A stretch of 64,000 nucleotides of DNA, from the NCBI RefSeq assembly GCF_003185655.1, contig NZ_QHJQ01000004.1, positions 124,001 through 188,000 on the forward strand, written 5' to 3'. Below the pieces are notes generated by a model. The model ran no database searches. It was not told where the DNA came from and saw only the letters and a list, made by a program, of their open reading frames with translations. The translations under genes were made by a program, and so were the position numbers. Shown piece after piece: positions 1 through 8,933 of this stretch. The DNA comes from Coraliomargarita sinensis. GTDB taxonomy: Bacteria; Verrucomicrobiota; Verrucomicrobiia; Opitutales; Coraliomargaritaceae. Each line of letters begins with the position of its first letter. Positions within the stretch are counted from its first letter, which is position 1.

Positions 1-1152
1 CTTGTGGGAGGTGACGGCGGCATCGATAAAGGCAAGCCCCATGCGACCGTCGTCGACGTTGGCGTAGCGACTGCCGTCACTGCTCCACTCTTCGCCGGCC
101 TTCCATGCGCGGACGTCTTTTTCGAATTCACGGTGGAGTCGCGCGTAAGCATCGTGGAACGCTTCGACGTGACCGAACGGAATCGTTGGCTCGTCGAGCA
201 ACCACTGCGGGACATCGCCGAGGAAGCCGTCGTTGGCCTCGACACAGGCCCGGTAATAGGTGCGGTCCGGTTGACCGGGCAGGCAAATGGTAACCGCCTC
301 GGCATCTTCCTGACGCCACTTGAGCGTACCCTTGGTGCCGATCACGACGATGCCGAGATCATTCTTGGAACCGTGGGAAATCTGGGACGCACGCACCAGG
401 CAGCGACCGCCGTTGGAGAGCTTGCCGTAAACCGTGAAATGGTCGTCGATCGGACGGCCCGGCACCATGCACTCACAGTGCGCGGAAACTTCCGTCACAT
501 CCAGACCGGTGACAAAGCGCAGTTGTTCCAGCGCGTGGCTGCCGATGTCGCCACCGGCACCGGATGCGCCGGCCTGTTTGGGGTCGGTGCGCCAGGACGC
601 CTGTTGCTGACCGGTGTCTTCCAGCTTATCGGCCAGCCAGCCCTGCATGTAAGAACTGTCGACCCAGCGGATCTCGCCGAGAAGCCCGCTCTGTACGATG
701 AAGCGGCTGAACCAGCTCGTCCAGTGCCCGACATAGGTGTAGGCCACCGCGAAGGGAATGTTCTTCTCCTTGGCTTTGGCCACGAGCTTGTCGGACTCTT
801 CAAGCTTCAGTGTCAGCGGCTTTTCACAAATAACGGGGATACCTGCTTCGAGCGCCTTGTAGGAGGGATCGAAGTGCACGAAGTTGGGCGTCACGACGAC
901 GATGTAATCGAGACGCTCCTCTTCCGGCAGATCCTTCTGCGCTTCGATCATTTGATCATAGCTTTCGTATCCTTTTACCGGATACGGCCAGTTCTCCGCT
1001 TCCTCCATCGCGACCTTGGGATCGGGATGCAGGGCCACGGAATGCACCTTACGGGTTCCGTCGAAGTGAATTGCTTTCTGGTGGGGGTTGGCGATGAAAG
1101 CGCCGCCTCCGCCGCCAACCATACCGACTTTGAGTGGTTGTTTGGATGCCAT
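1..1152 (-). CDS. Gfo/Idh/MocA family oxidoreductase (3' end cut by window)
   Basis: An open frame of 384 codons runs from an ATG at 1152 down to base 1 without a stop, so the C-terminus lies outside the window. The N-terminus (MASKQPLKVGMVGGGGAF) carries the glycine-rich NAD(P)-binding loop of a Rossmann fold, and VICEKPLTL about a third of the way in is the EKP motif that holds the family's catalytic lysine. No signal peptide is visible, so the enzyme should be cytoplasmic. It lies 27 bp behind the MFS transporter gene and shares its strand, which suggests an uptake-plus-dehydrogenase operon for a sugar or polyol. The substrate cannot be read from the sequence. Confidence 0.9.
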   Translation of the reverse strand, partial: MASKQPLKVGMVGGGGGAFIANPHQKAIHFDGTRKVHSVALHPDPKVAMEEAENWPYPVKGYESYDQMIEAQKDLPEEERLDYIVVVTPNFVHFDPSYKALEAGIPVICEKPLTLKLEESDKLVAKAKEKNIPFAVAYTYVGHWTSWFSRFIVQSGLLGEIRWVDSSYMQGWLADKLEDTGQQQASWRTDPKQAGASGAGGDIGSHALEQLRFVTGLDVTEVSAHCECMVPGRPIDDHFTVYGKLSNGGRCLVRASQISHGSKNDLGIVVIGTKGTLKWRQEDAEAVTICLPGQPDRTYYRACVEANDGFLGDVPQWLLDEPTIPFGHVEAFHDAYARLHREFEKDVRAWKAGEEWSSDGSRYANVDDGRMGLAFIDAAVTSHK

Positions 1153-1179
1153 AATTTCGTTTCTATTTTTTAGGTTGAA

Positions 1180-2781
1180 TTAAAATGCGGTTTCTTCGTT
1201 CGGATCAGGCTTGGCACTTCCCAGCACCTTCGGCTTGTAGCCGCCTTTGCTTTTAAAGTATAGGAACAGAGCGATGTAGCTCAACAGCATGAAGGCCGGG
1301 AATATGGTAATTTTCGCCAACGATGACTGGTTGGCCTTTTCCTGGATCACTGTTGCCTGTGCACTTTGCTCTTCCGGCAGAGCAGAGACTCCCAGCTGAC
1401 TGACGGCAGTGTATTTTGCAATTGAATACCCGCCAAGCTCGAAGTCCTTCTCCTCAACAATCGCGTCATGCACCTCAGGCATTTCCTCGGAAATAGCTTT
1501 GTTGGCCGAACTTTCCTGGAAATATCCAATAATAGGGCTGCCGATAATCCCGACACAAAGCATACCAATACCGGCGATTGCATTAAGTGTCAGGGCACCT
1601 CCCTTTGGCGTCTGCTCCGCTACCGTGCCGAGCATCGTAGGCCAAAAGTAACTTTTAGCTACCCCGTAAATCGTGGCTGCCGCGAAGATGAAGATCAAGC
1701 CATGCGCGAATGACAGAAGGTAAAGACCAATAATAGCTACTGCAGAGCACGCCATCAGCAGACCGAGAGGGGTCATTTTTTGAATAACAGGACCGGCGTT
1801 GAAGCGGAGTACCATCATAATAGCGGATGTGTAAATAAGGACGAGCGTCGGGCTCCAGCCCATTTCCTGCAATGGACCAGCCATGAGTCCGGAAATTGCA
1901 CCATCAGTTCCCAGCTCTGTGATCGCCAGGGGCATCATAATGATAACCAGACAAATCAAAAGAGGATCGCCCAGCTTGCGGCAATAAGCTCCAAAGCCAC
2001 CTACGCTGACAATGATGAGCACCCAGGTGAGCCATCCCGGCCAATTGGGGATCACCTGACCCAGTTGAAAAAAGATAAGCGTGAAGGCCACGAGCGCACC
2101 GACGACACCCAGTTCGCCCAGCATTTCTTTGTAGCTGGAGCCAGCGGCCACACGTTCGTTAACCGGAAACTTTGCTTTCAACAGCATAACCAAGTAGACC
2201 AGTGCTGGTGCAAACATAAATGCAATGAGCACACGCCAGTCCGCTTCGATCGCACTACCGAGCACAATGAAGAGGATACCCCCGAAAACCAGACCGGCCG
2301 GCCATCCGGCATGAAGAATGTTCAGCCATTTCGATTTTTCGTCTTTGAATAGTGTCGCAACCACCGGGTTGATGAATGCCTCGACCGTGCCATTGCCAAG
2401 TCCGAGGACAACCGATCCCCAGTAGAGGTAATTCCAAGCGCTACTCCGAGCCGCTTCGAGGTTTTCCGGAGAGGCCCCGTCAACCAAGCCGTAGGCGATT
2501 AAAGCGAGCGCCCCGAAAACGGTGTAGCAGCCAAAACTAAAGAGCATGGCAAACTTGTAACCGACACGGTCGATAATCAGACTGAAAAGAATGATACTTA
2601 TGGCGAAGGGCCAAATTCCAGCGCCGAAGAGGACACCGGACTGGACTTTATCCAAGCCGAACTCGTTCGCCCAAATGCCGCTGTTGATTAAGTCAGCGCG
2701 CATAATAAAGGCCATCGAGGTGGTGATTAGGGCAATAAAGCAGCCCCAGAATACTATCTTGTCGTTTTTACTATGTTCCAT
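1180..2781 (-). CDS. MFS transporter
   Basis: This 533-residue protein has about twelve hydrophobic segments and a Major Facilitator layout. An arginine/aspartate-containing loop after the second helix (LIIDRVGYKFAM) matches the family's loop 2-3 motif. The region around residues 405-470, between the last helices, is unusually long and acidic. It sits between a PAS-AraC regulator 24 bp upstream and a Gfo/Idh dehydrogenase 27 bp downstream, all on the minus strand, so it probably imports the carbohydrate that the dehydrogenase oxidises. The substrate is inferred from context only. Confidence 0.88.
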   Translation of the reverse strand: MEHSKNDKIVFWGCFIALITTSMAFIMRADLINSGIWANEFGLDKVQSGVLFGAGIWPFAISIILFSLIIDRVGYKFAMLFSFGCYTVFGALALIAYGLVDGASPENLEAARSSAWNYLYWGSVVLGLGNGTVEAFINPVVATLFKDEKSKWLNILHAGWPAGLVFGGILFIVLGSAIEADWRVLIAFMFAPALVYLVMLLKAKFPVNERVAAGSSYKEMLGELGVVGALVAFTLIFFQLGQVIPNWPGWLTWVLIIVSVGGFGAYCRKLGDPLLICLVIIMMPLAITELGTDGAISGLMAGPLQEMGWSPTLVLIYTSAIMMVLRFNAGPVIQKMTPLGLLMACSAVAIIGLYLLSFAHGLIFIFAAATIYGVAKSYFWPTMLGTVAEQTPKGGALTLNAIAGIGMLCVGIIGSPIIGYFQESSANKAISEEMPEVHDAIVEEKDFELGGYSIAKYTAVSQLGVSALPEEQSAQATVIQEKANQSSLAKITIFPAFMLLSYIALFLYFKSKGGYKPKVLGSAKPDPNEETAF

Positions 2782-2805
2782 GGGTTGGGTTGTAGGTTGA
2801 GGTAA

Positions 2806-3642
2806 TTAAGAATGGGCAAAGGCATGGACGCGGGCTTCGCTGTTGAGATAACCGCGCTGCGATGTTTGATTATTTTGGCTACTGAAGCGACGCCGGTAGC
2901 GCAACGGTGTAATTTTTAATTCGAGCCGAAATGCGCGTGTCATATTGGTCTGGTCATTAAAACCGCATTGCACCGCGATATCGGAAAGACCGACCTCGGA
3001 ATCACGCAATAGTTTGCAGGCGGCATTCAAGCGGGTCTTGCGAAGATACATGAGCGGGGTCAGGCCGAAGGTCTTGCGAAAAAGGCGCTCCTGGGAACTC
3101 ACGGAAATCCCCCCCACCCGGGCCATGTCTGCCACCGATAATTTTTCACGGTAATGCGCACGCACATAGTCCACGATGCGGCGCATTTCCGGGTTATCGG
3201 CATAGACCGCATCTGAATCACTGATAATCCGGGCCACGCCTGCCATCCCAACCACTTCTCCCAGCTTGTTACGAAGGGGAAGTTTTGAGGTGCAGAGCCA
3301 GTCCAGGGAGCCGTCGGCAGAAGGCACGAGCTCGATTTGATTAAAAATCGACTCGCCGGTGTTCATTACCCTCTGGTCATCTTCAAAAAATGCATCGGCC
3401 AGAAAGTCCGGACTGTAATCGTAGTCTGTTTTGCCAATCATGGCTTCGATGCGACTTTCGCCCAAAGTCCGGGCAAAATCCTGACTCCCCCCCATGAATC
3501 GGCTTTTCCGGTCCTTCACAAAGAAGTAGGCGCCCGGCACGGTACCGAAGAGTTCCGCTATCCATTCACCCGGTGCCAAAGCGTCAAAGAATGTTTTCTG
3601 AACATTCACCGGGTGATCGCTGTCTTGGGGTGTTGGCTCCAT
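2806..3642 (-). CDS. AraC family regulator with N-terminal PAS domain
   Basis: I start this at the ATG at 3642 (MEPTPQDSDHP, 278 aa); the frame also opens further upstream with a TTG. Residues about 25-135 resemble a PAS sensor (YFFVKDRKSRFMGGS and a later PLRNKLGEVVGMAGVARI strand). The last 100 residues are a double helix-turn-helix AraC domain (VGGISVSSQERLFRKTFG, then DIAVQCGFNDQTNMTRAFR). It lies 24 bp upstream of the MFS gene on the same strand and likely controls that operon. A PAS rather than a cupin sensor is less usual for carbohydrate AraC proteins. The ligand is unknown. Confidence 0.88.
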   Translation of the reverse strand: MEPTPQDSDHPVNVQKTFFDALAPGEWIAELFGTVPGAYFFVKDRKSRFMGGSQDFARTLGESRIEAMIGKTDYDYSPDFLADAFFEDDQRVMNTGESIFNQIELVPSADGSLDWLCTSKLPLRNKLGEVVGMAGVARIISDSDAVYADNPEMRRIVDYVRAHYREKLSVADMARVGGISVSSQERLFRKTFGLTPLMYLRKTRLNAACKLLRDSEVGLSDIAVQCGFNDQTNMTRAFRLELKITPLRYRRRFSSQNNQTSQRGYLNSEARVHAFAHS

Positions 3643-3911
3643 TCTAAGCAGAACATTGAAAAAGCATTCATTGACGAAATTTGACAAGAACAAAACTCTT
3701 CCTTCGCCACATAAGAATCGATAAGTTCAGATATTTCAGCATAAGTTCTTGTTTTAGGACATAATCATCAACAACTTACAAACAATAGAATCGGCGATAA
3801 AACCCGACATGTTCCCAAAAGATCCAGCTTCTTCTCAAAAATTTTGTTTGCAAGAGAGGCAGGATAAATGTCAAATTCAGGCTTTCACACCCAAAATAAC
3901 ACATCCCAGTC

Positions 3912-4427
3912 ATGGCAAACGATAATCAAGAAACAGACCTCGGACTCACCCTCGGCATGCTCACGCTGCGCATTTGGCTCGCCATTCGCGCCATTCAAAC
4001 CGGCATTGAAAAGTTTGCCGGCACCGGAACCACAGCCAAGGCAGTGACGATGGACGGTGCCCCCAATGACTATGGTTTGACCGAAGCGGCCAGCTACAAG
4101 ACTTACGCCATCTCGAACTATCAGGGCGTGCCCGGCCCGCTTTACGATAAGTTTGCCAGCGAGCCTCTGATTCCGGATTGGGGCCTTAGCCTGTACAATG
4201 TGATTCTCGGACCGGCCCTGCTGATTCTCGGCTTCGCCCTCCTTCTCGGTCTGGCAACCCGCTTTACGCTGTTTGCCATGGGCCTGCTCTACACCAGCCT
4301 GACTTTCGGCCTCATCCTCATCAACCAAAGTTCCGGTGTGGCTTGGTTGGGCACACACATTTTGCTGATTGTCGCGGCCCTCGCACTGGCCAAATATAAT
4401 CGCTTCGCCATCTTGAAAAAGTGGTAA
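3912..4427 (+). CDS. DoxX-like integral membrane protein
   Basis: This 171-residue protein has a first hydrophobic helix near residues 12-30 and three more between about 95 and 160, in the arrangement of the DoxX/DoxD (TQO small subunit) family. Members are membrane proteins linked to quinone or thiosulfate redox reactions, but most are uncharacterised. It is followed 22 bp later by a Tat-exported Gfo/Idh protein and then a lipoprotein, so the three may form one operon concerned with extracytoplasmic sugar oxidation and electron disposal. That role is inferred. Confidence 0.72.
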   Translation: MANDNQETDLGLTLGMLTLRIWLAIRAIQTGIEKFAGTGTTAKAVTMDGAPNDYGLTEAASYKTYAISNYQGVPGPLYDKFASEPLIPDWGLSLYNVILGPALLILGFALLLGLATRFTLFAMGLLYTSLTFGLILINQSSGVAWLGTHILLIVAALALAKYNRFAILKKW

Positions 4428-4449
4428 TTTCACCTCTTTTATAAGCATT

Positions 4450-5838
4450 ATGAATACCGAGGTTACTTCCACACTCTCCCGCCGCGACTTCATCACCAAG
4501 GGGGCCGCAGGTGCCGGCCTCATGATGGGCGCACCATCCATTCTCAAGGCAGGACCCGCCGGAACGGCAGACGATCCGGTTCGCGTTGGTTTTATCGGCT
4601 GTGGCAAACAGCACGAAGTTCTTTTCAACGCGATGGTCAACATCCCCGGCATCAAGTATGTCGCTGCGGCCGACATCATGAAAGACCGTCTGGGGCGGAC
4701 TTTCGGTGCCATTCGCGGTCGCTTCGACACTAGCATCAAACGCTACCTGAGCGTCGAGGAAATGCTGGAAAAAGAAGCGGACAACATGGATGCCGTCTTT
4801 GTCGCCACACCTGACTTCTGGCATGCGCCGCATACGGTCATGGCACTTGAAGCCGGGGTGCACGTCTACTGCGAAAAGATGATGTCCAACACCCTCGAGG
4901 GTGCCCGCAGCATGGTCGATGCCATGGATCGCACCGGTAAGCTCTGCCAAATTGGACACCAACGCCGGAGCAATCCCCGTTACCAGTTCACTCTGGAGGA
5001 ACTGATCAAAAAGCACAAAATCTGCGGCCAGATCATCAACATCAACGGTCAGTGGAATCGCGCGCTGAGTTCATCCCAGGATATTGTTTCCAAGCCGTCC
5101 ATTCTTCCCGAAGCTGACGTGCTCAGGGAGGCAGGCTTCAACAACGGCACGGACAAGAAACTGACACAGGAAGAACTCCGCCACCGCTTCCTCAACTGGC
5201 GCTTCTACAAAGCACTTTCCGGCGGTCCGATCTCCGACCTGGGCGCTCACCAGATCGACATCTTCAACTGGTTCCTCGATGCCCGGCCCACCTCGGTCAT
5301 GGCCTCCGGTGGTCGCAGCTACTTCAAGGACCGCGAACACTTCGATAACGTCATGTGTGTCTTCGACTACGAAACACCACAAGGCAATGCCCGCGCGTTT
5401 TATCAGGTGCTCACCACCACCAGTGCCGGTGGCGGTTACTACGAGTCCTTTATGGGCACGGACGGCACCATCGAGATCTCCGAACGCGAAGCCTACACCA
5501 ACATCTACAAAGAGTCCGGTGCCGACGGCGCAAAGTGGGACGAACTGGTCAGCCGCGGTTATTTGAAGAAGGAAGCAGCCGGTGTCGCCGCCGGTGGCAG
5601 CGATGCGATTGCGTCCTACGAATCCGCTCCGCCGGACAAATATGCGCTTCCCGGCGGCCTCTCCAAGCCCCCGCACCAGCCGCACATCGAAAACTTCCTC
5701 GACGCGATTCGCGGAAAGGCCAAGTTAACCTGTGATGCGCGCCATGCTCTCGAATCCGAGGCCCCAATCTATTGGGTCAACCCTGCTGCGGAGAGCAAGG
5801 AAATCATCAAATTCACCGACGAACATCTACACACCTAA
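4450..5838 (+). CDS. Tat-exported Gfo/Idh/MocA family oxidoreductase
   Basis: This 462-residue protein begins with a twin-arginine signal (SRRDFITKGAAGAG at residues 10-23) and a hydrophobic stretch ending near LKAG, so it should be folded with its nicotinamide cofactor and exported. VGFIGCGKQHEV is the dinucleotide-binding loop, and VYCEKMMSN holds the family's EK(P) lysine with methionine in place of proline. C-terminal residues such as GGPISDLGAHQIDIFNWF fit the family's substrate-binding half. Verrucomicrobiota and Planctomycetota carry many such exported paralogues. It sits between a DoxX-like gene and a discoidin-like lipoprotein gene with short gaps. Confidence 0.9.
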   Translation: MNTEVTSTLSRRDFITKGAAGAGLMMGAPSILKAGPAGTADDPVRVGFIGCGKQHEVLFNAMVNIPGIKYVAAADIMKDRLGRTFGAIRGRFDTSIKRYLSVEEMLEKEADNMDAVFVATPDFWHAPHTVMALEAGVHVYCEKMMSNTLEGARSMVDAMDRTGKLCQIGHQRRSNPRYQFTLEELIKKHKICGQIININGQWNRALSSSQDIVSKPSILPEADVLREAGFNNGTDKKLTQEELRHRFLNWRFYKALSGGPISDLGAHQIDIFNWFLDARPTSVMASGGRSYFKDREHFDNVMCVFDYETPQGNARAFYQVLTTTSAGGGYYESFMGTDGTIEISEREAYTNIYKESGADGAKWDELVSRGYLKKEAAGVAAGGSDAIASYESAPPDKYALPGGLSKPPHQPHIENFLDAIRGKAKLTCDARHALESEAPIYWVNPAAESKEIIKFTDEHLHT

Positions 5839-5847
5839 ACAACACAT

Positions 5848-6567
5848 ATGAAGTATCTGACACCTCTTACACTTGCACTCAGTGCTCTGCTCTTTGCCGC
5901 ATGCGGCGATAAGGGCGGTGCTTCTGACGAATCCGCTTCTTCCGGCGGCAATGACGGCGCATCCGCCTCATCCGGCGGCAGCACAGCGCTGAAAACTGAC
6001 ATCCCACCGGAACTGATCGAAGGTACACCGCAACCGATTAAAGTGCCTAACCTCGAGCAGGCACCATCCAGCGCGCCCTCGCTCATGGTACCGGAAGGCA
6101 CGGCCCTGCTCTCCGCAGGCAAGCCGGTTACCGGTTCAGACGACTGGCCTATCATTGGCGACCTCGCCTACATCACCGACGGTGACAAGGAAGCCGGTGA
6201 AGGTTACTTCGTGGAGCTTATGGACGGTCTACAGTGGGTTCAAATCGACTTGGAAGCTCCTGCCGACCTGAGCGCGATCTGGATCTGGCACTACCACTCA
6301 CAAGCCCGCGCTTACCATGACGTCATTGTTCAGGTTTCCAACGATCCTGAGTTCAAGGAAGGTGTCACCACTCTCTTCAACAACGACTATGACAACTCCG
6401 CTGAAATGGGTAAAGGCTCCGGCAAACCCTACGTCGAAACCCGCTTTGGTAAGCTGATTGATGCCAAGGGCACAAACGCGCAGTACGTCCGCCTTTACAG
6501 CAATGGTAACACATCGAACGACATGAACCACTACATTGAAGTGGAAGTGTTTGGTGTCGCCGAGTAA
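5848..6567 (+). CDS. Lipoprotein with discoidin (F5/8 type C)-like domain
   Basis: The protein of 239 aa starts with a lipoprotein signal peptide whose lipobox is LFAAC (cysteine near residue 20), followed by a Ser/Gly/Ala-rich linker of about 30 residues. The second half ([20 protein letters not shown] and [20 protein letters not shown]) matches the beta-sandwich pattern of galactose-binding or discoidin domains. It is probably anchored to a membrane and binds carbohydrate. It begins 9 bp after the exported oxidoreductase, and a strong terminator follows, so it closes this operon. Confidence 0.75.
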   Translation: MKYLTPLTLALSALLFAACGDKGGASDESASSGGNDGASASSGGSTALKTDIPPELIEGTPQPIKVPNLEQAPSSAPSLMVPEGTALLSAGKPVTGSDDWPIIGDLAYITDGDKEAGEGYFVELMDGLQWVQIDLEAPADLSAIWIWHYHSQARAYHDVIVQVSNDPEFKEGVTTLFNNDYDNSAEMGKGSGKPYVETRFGKLIDAKGTNAQYVRLYSNGNTSNDMNHYIEVEVFGVAE

Positions 6568-6591
6568 TCGAGTCTTCACGTTATCTTTTCA

Positions 6592-6619
6592 AAGCCCGCT
6601 GTTCGCAGCGGGCTTTTTT
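6592..6619 (+). terminator. Rho-independent terminator
   Basis: An AAGCCCGCT/AGCGGGCTT hairpin with a TTCGC-type loop is followed by a run of six T, 25 bp after the stop of the discoidin-like lipoprotein gene. It ends the DoxX/oxidoreductase/lipoprotein operon. Confidence 0.9.
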
Positions 6620-7013
6620 GTGTGTCACTGCCCAAAAACTTTTTCAAAACGTTATGATTCTATCTTAACAGCGAACTTGCGCCAGCAAGGTCGAAATAGC
6701 TCCCGTGTTGACCAAGAGACGGCACTGGCGTGCCATCACTAAGAGCTATATACCGCCACATCTGGGTAGCGCTAAGTTAAGGACTATAAACGTGTACACG
6801 ATTCGCCATCGTCGGCAGCCTGCTTTAGCCGGCTGCCCGCACGTGCAAACAATAGAGCCGACTCGATCGATTGCACGGCTAAAGCGGAACGAAGCCATCA
6901 CACTGTACGTTATTCAAAAAGTGAGTTCTCACAAAATTATTGGACGAGCCTTCATTTAATAATTGATAAGCCGGCCGCTTTTCTTTCTGAAGATAAGTGC
7001 AAGACAACAATAT
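6620..7013. other. Intergenic stretch with no gene seen
   Basis: Between the terminator and tRNA-Thr I see no reading frame with protein-like composition. The only structure is a hairpin near 6813-6836 (GGCAGCC paired with GGCTGCC). The last 50 bp presumably hold the tRNA promoter. Confidence 0.5.
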
Positions 7014-7089
7014 GCCGAAGTAGCTCAGCTGGTAGAGCAACTCATTCGTAATGAGTAGGTCGTCGGTTCAAATCCGATCTTCGGCTCCA
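7014..7089 (+). tRNA. tRNA-Thr (CGU anticodon)
   Basis: A complete cloverleaf can be drawn. The acceptor stem is GCCGAAG/CTTCGGC with U as discriminator and an encoded CCA. The anticodon stem ACTCA/TGAGT encloses loop TTCGTAA with anticodon CGT, and a GTTCAAATC T-arm is present. Confidence 0.95.
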
Positions 7090-7116
7090 CCTCCCCGACC
7101 TTTGATGGAGAGCGCC

Positions 7117-7147
7117 AGTCGCCCGGTTATACCGGACGACTTTTTTT
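7117..7147 (+). terminator. Terminator after tRNA-Thr
   Basis: An AGTCGCCCGG/CCGGACGACT hairpin is followed by seven T, 28 bp after the encoded CCA. Confidence 0.85.
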
Positions 7148-7263
7148 GTGTCCAAACCGTTCAATTGTCGGTAGTTTTTTGTGCAGTAATCGTTCAAATT
7201 CTGTAAAGAATAGACTTGCTCAAAGCAGCTGCTTGTATTAAGAATTACTAATATCTCATAAGA

Positions 7264-8763
7264 ATGGAATCAGTTATACTTAACAACAACGTCCTTCGTG
7301 ACGGTCACCAGAGCCTCGCCTCCACCCGGATGCGGACTGAGCAGATGCTCCCGATATGCGAACAACTCGACAACTGGGGCTTCGGCGCTTTGGAAACCTG
7401 GGGCGGGGCCACCATCGACTCGGGGCTGCGCTTTTTGGATGAGTTTCCCTTCGACCGATTGGATGCTCTAAAGAAAGCCTGTCCGAAAACCCCGCACATG
7501 ATGCTGTTGCGCGGGCAGAACATTGTGCAATACGCCCACTTCCCCGACGATGTGGTCGAGGCCTTCGTCAAAACCTCGGCCGATCACGGGATGAATATTT
7601 TCCGGATCTTCGATGCGCTCAACGACACCCGGAACATGAAGTGTGCGATCGACGCGGCCAAGGCGGCGGGCCAGCAGGCGCACGGCACAATTTGCTACAC
7701 CAATAGCCCCGTTCATACGGTGGAGAAATTCATCGAGATGGGCGTGGAGCTGGAGAAGATGGGCTGCGATGCCATCGTGATCAAGGACATGGCGGGCCTG
7801 ATCCCGCCGATGGACGCCTTCTACATCGTCAAAGGACTGAAGGAAAAGCTGAAGATCCCTGTCTGGATTCATACCCACGACACGGCCGGCCTGGGGGCCA
7901 GCACCTACATGTCGGCCATCGATGCGGGCGTGGATGCGATCGACCTCTCCATCTCCCCTTTTGCCAATGGCACCGGCCAACCGGACACCACACGGATGTT
8001 GGCGCTTCTTAAGGGCCACTCCCGATGCCCGGAAGTCAGCGAGGGGCAAATGGCCTCACTCCGGGAAATGCGCACCCATCTGGAAAAAGCGTATGGTGAG
8101 CTCAGCGACTTTACCGGACACAAGAACGAGGTGATCGATGTCGACACCCTTGAATATCAAGTGCCGGGCGGGATGCTCTCCAACTTCCGCACCCAACTCA
8201 GGGAGCAGAAGATGGAGGATAAGTTCGAGGAGGTTTTCCGCGAGATCCCGGTGGTGCGTGAAGCGCTCGGCTGGATCCCCCTGGTCACGCCGACCTCCCA
8301 GATCGTGGGCATGCAGGCTTTCCTGAATGTGAAATTCGGCCGCTGGAAACAGATCTCGCCACAAGCCGCCGATATTGCACTTGGCTACTACGGGCGCTGC
8401 CCTGCACCGGTCGACCCGGAAGTGCAGAAACTTGCGGCCAAGCAGGCCGGCAAGGAGCCAATCACCTGCCGCCCGGTCGAAGCCCCCGGAGCTGAGCACA
8501 AGCACATGGACGACCTGAAGAAGGAGCTTGAGGCCAAGAACTTCCCAAGCGATCCCGAGCACTGCGTCATTCACGCCATGTTCCCGCCACAACTTGAAGC
8601 TCACCTCAAGGGCACGAACAAGCCGAAGCCGGTCGCCAAACCTGCAGAAACACCAAAACCGACCCCGGCACCTGAAACGGCCACAAGCGCCGGACCGCAG
8701 AAGCGATACGGTCTCACGATCAATGGCAAACGTATTGAGGTCGGCGTCGAGGAAGTGATCTAG
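7264..8763 (+). CDS. Carboxyltransferase subunit, PycB/OadA-like, without complete biotinyl domain
   Basis: This 499-residue protein carries the carboxyltransferase TIM barrel of pyruvate carboxylase and oxaloacetate decarboxylase alpha. LRDGHQS near residue 11 contains the metal ligand Asp. IVIKDMAGLI supplies the carbamylated-type lysine region and WIHTHDTAG the two metal-binding histidines. A conserved PYC_OADA region follows to about residue 400, then a Pro/Ala-rich linker (430-475). The protein ends just after RYGLTINGKRIEVGVEEVI, which looks like the first strand of a biotinyl domain, so the biotinyl lysine (MKM motif) is absent. A separate biotin carrier would be needed, or the gene is truncated. 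Tandem palindromic repeats begin right after the stop. Confidence 0.88.
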   Translation: MESVILNNNVLRDGHQSLASTRMRTEQMLPICEQLDNWGFGALETWGGATIDSGLRFLDEFPFDRLDALKKACPKTPHMMLLRGQNIVQYAHFPDDVVEAFVKTSADHGMNIFRIFDALNDTRNMKCAIDAAKAAGQQAHGTICYTNSPVHTVEKFIEMGVELEKMGCDAIVIKDMAGLIPPMDAFYIVKGLKEKLKIPVWIHTHDTAGLGASTYMSAIDAGVDAIDLSISPFANGTGQPDTTRMLALLKGHSRCPEVSEGQMASLREMRTHLEKAYGELSDFTGHKNEVIDVDTLEYQVPGGMLSNFRTQLREQKMEDKFEEVFREIPVVREALGWIPLVTPTSQIVGMQAFLNVKFGRWKQISPQAADIALGYYGRCPAPVDPEVQKLAAKQAGKEPITCRPVEAPGAEHKHMDDLKKELEAKNFPSDPEHCVIHAMFPPQLEAHLKGTNKPKPVAKPAETPKPTPAPETATSAGPQKRYGLTINGKRIEVGVEEVI

Positions 8764-8767
8764 TGTC

Positions 8768-8880
8768 ACCTAAGCGGAAGCGCTTCGGCTGCGTTGAAGA
8801 CTTACTGACCAAAGCGTAAGCGCTTCGGCTACAAGATACTACTACCTACTGACCAAAGCGGAAGCGCTTCGGCGACAAGA
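8768..8880. repeat. Three tandem palindromic repeats
   Basis: The 18-bp unit AAGCGKAAGCGCTTCGGC occurs at 8772-8789, 8812-8829 and 8856-8873, with linkers that share TACTGACCAA. Each unit contains the palindrome AAGCGCTT. The array lies between the carboxyltransferase stop and the convergent homoserine dehydrogenase gene. It may act as a bidirectional transcription block, or be a mobile repeat family. Confidence 0.85.
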
Positions 8881-8933
8881 TACTGCGCTCGGGCTCAGGC
8901 ATGGTGGACAGGAATGTCCACACTCCGTTTTGA

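Noticed and set aside
4..1173. Long plus-strand open frame at the left edge
   Set aside because: It is the antisense shadow of the Gfo/Idh/MocA gene, whose minus-strand frame has clear motifs and runs off the window.
3885..5016. Overlapping minus-strand open frames opposite the DoxX-like and Gfo/Idh genes
   Set aside because: They are antisense to recognised genes and have no domain or ribosome-site support.
6705..6959. 84-codon frame before tRNA-Thr
   Set aside because: It has no domain, skewed composition and no neighbours suggesting a gene; it lies in a non-coding gap.
8768..8880. CRISPR array
   Set aside because: There are only three short palindromic units with similar linkers and no cas genes nearby; spacers are not unique.
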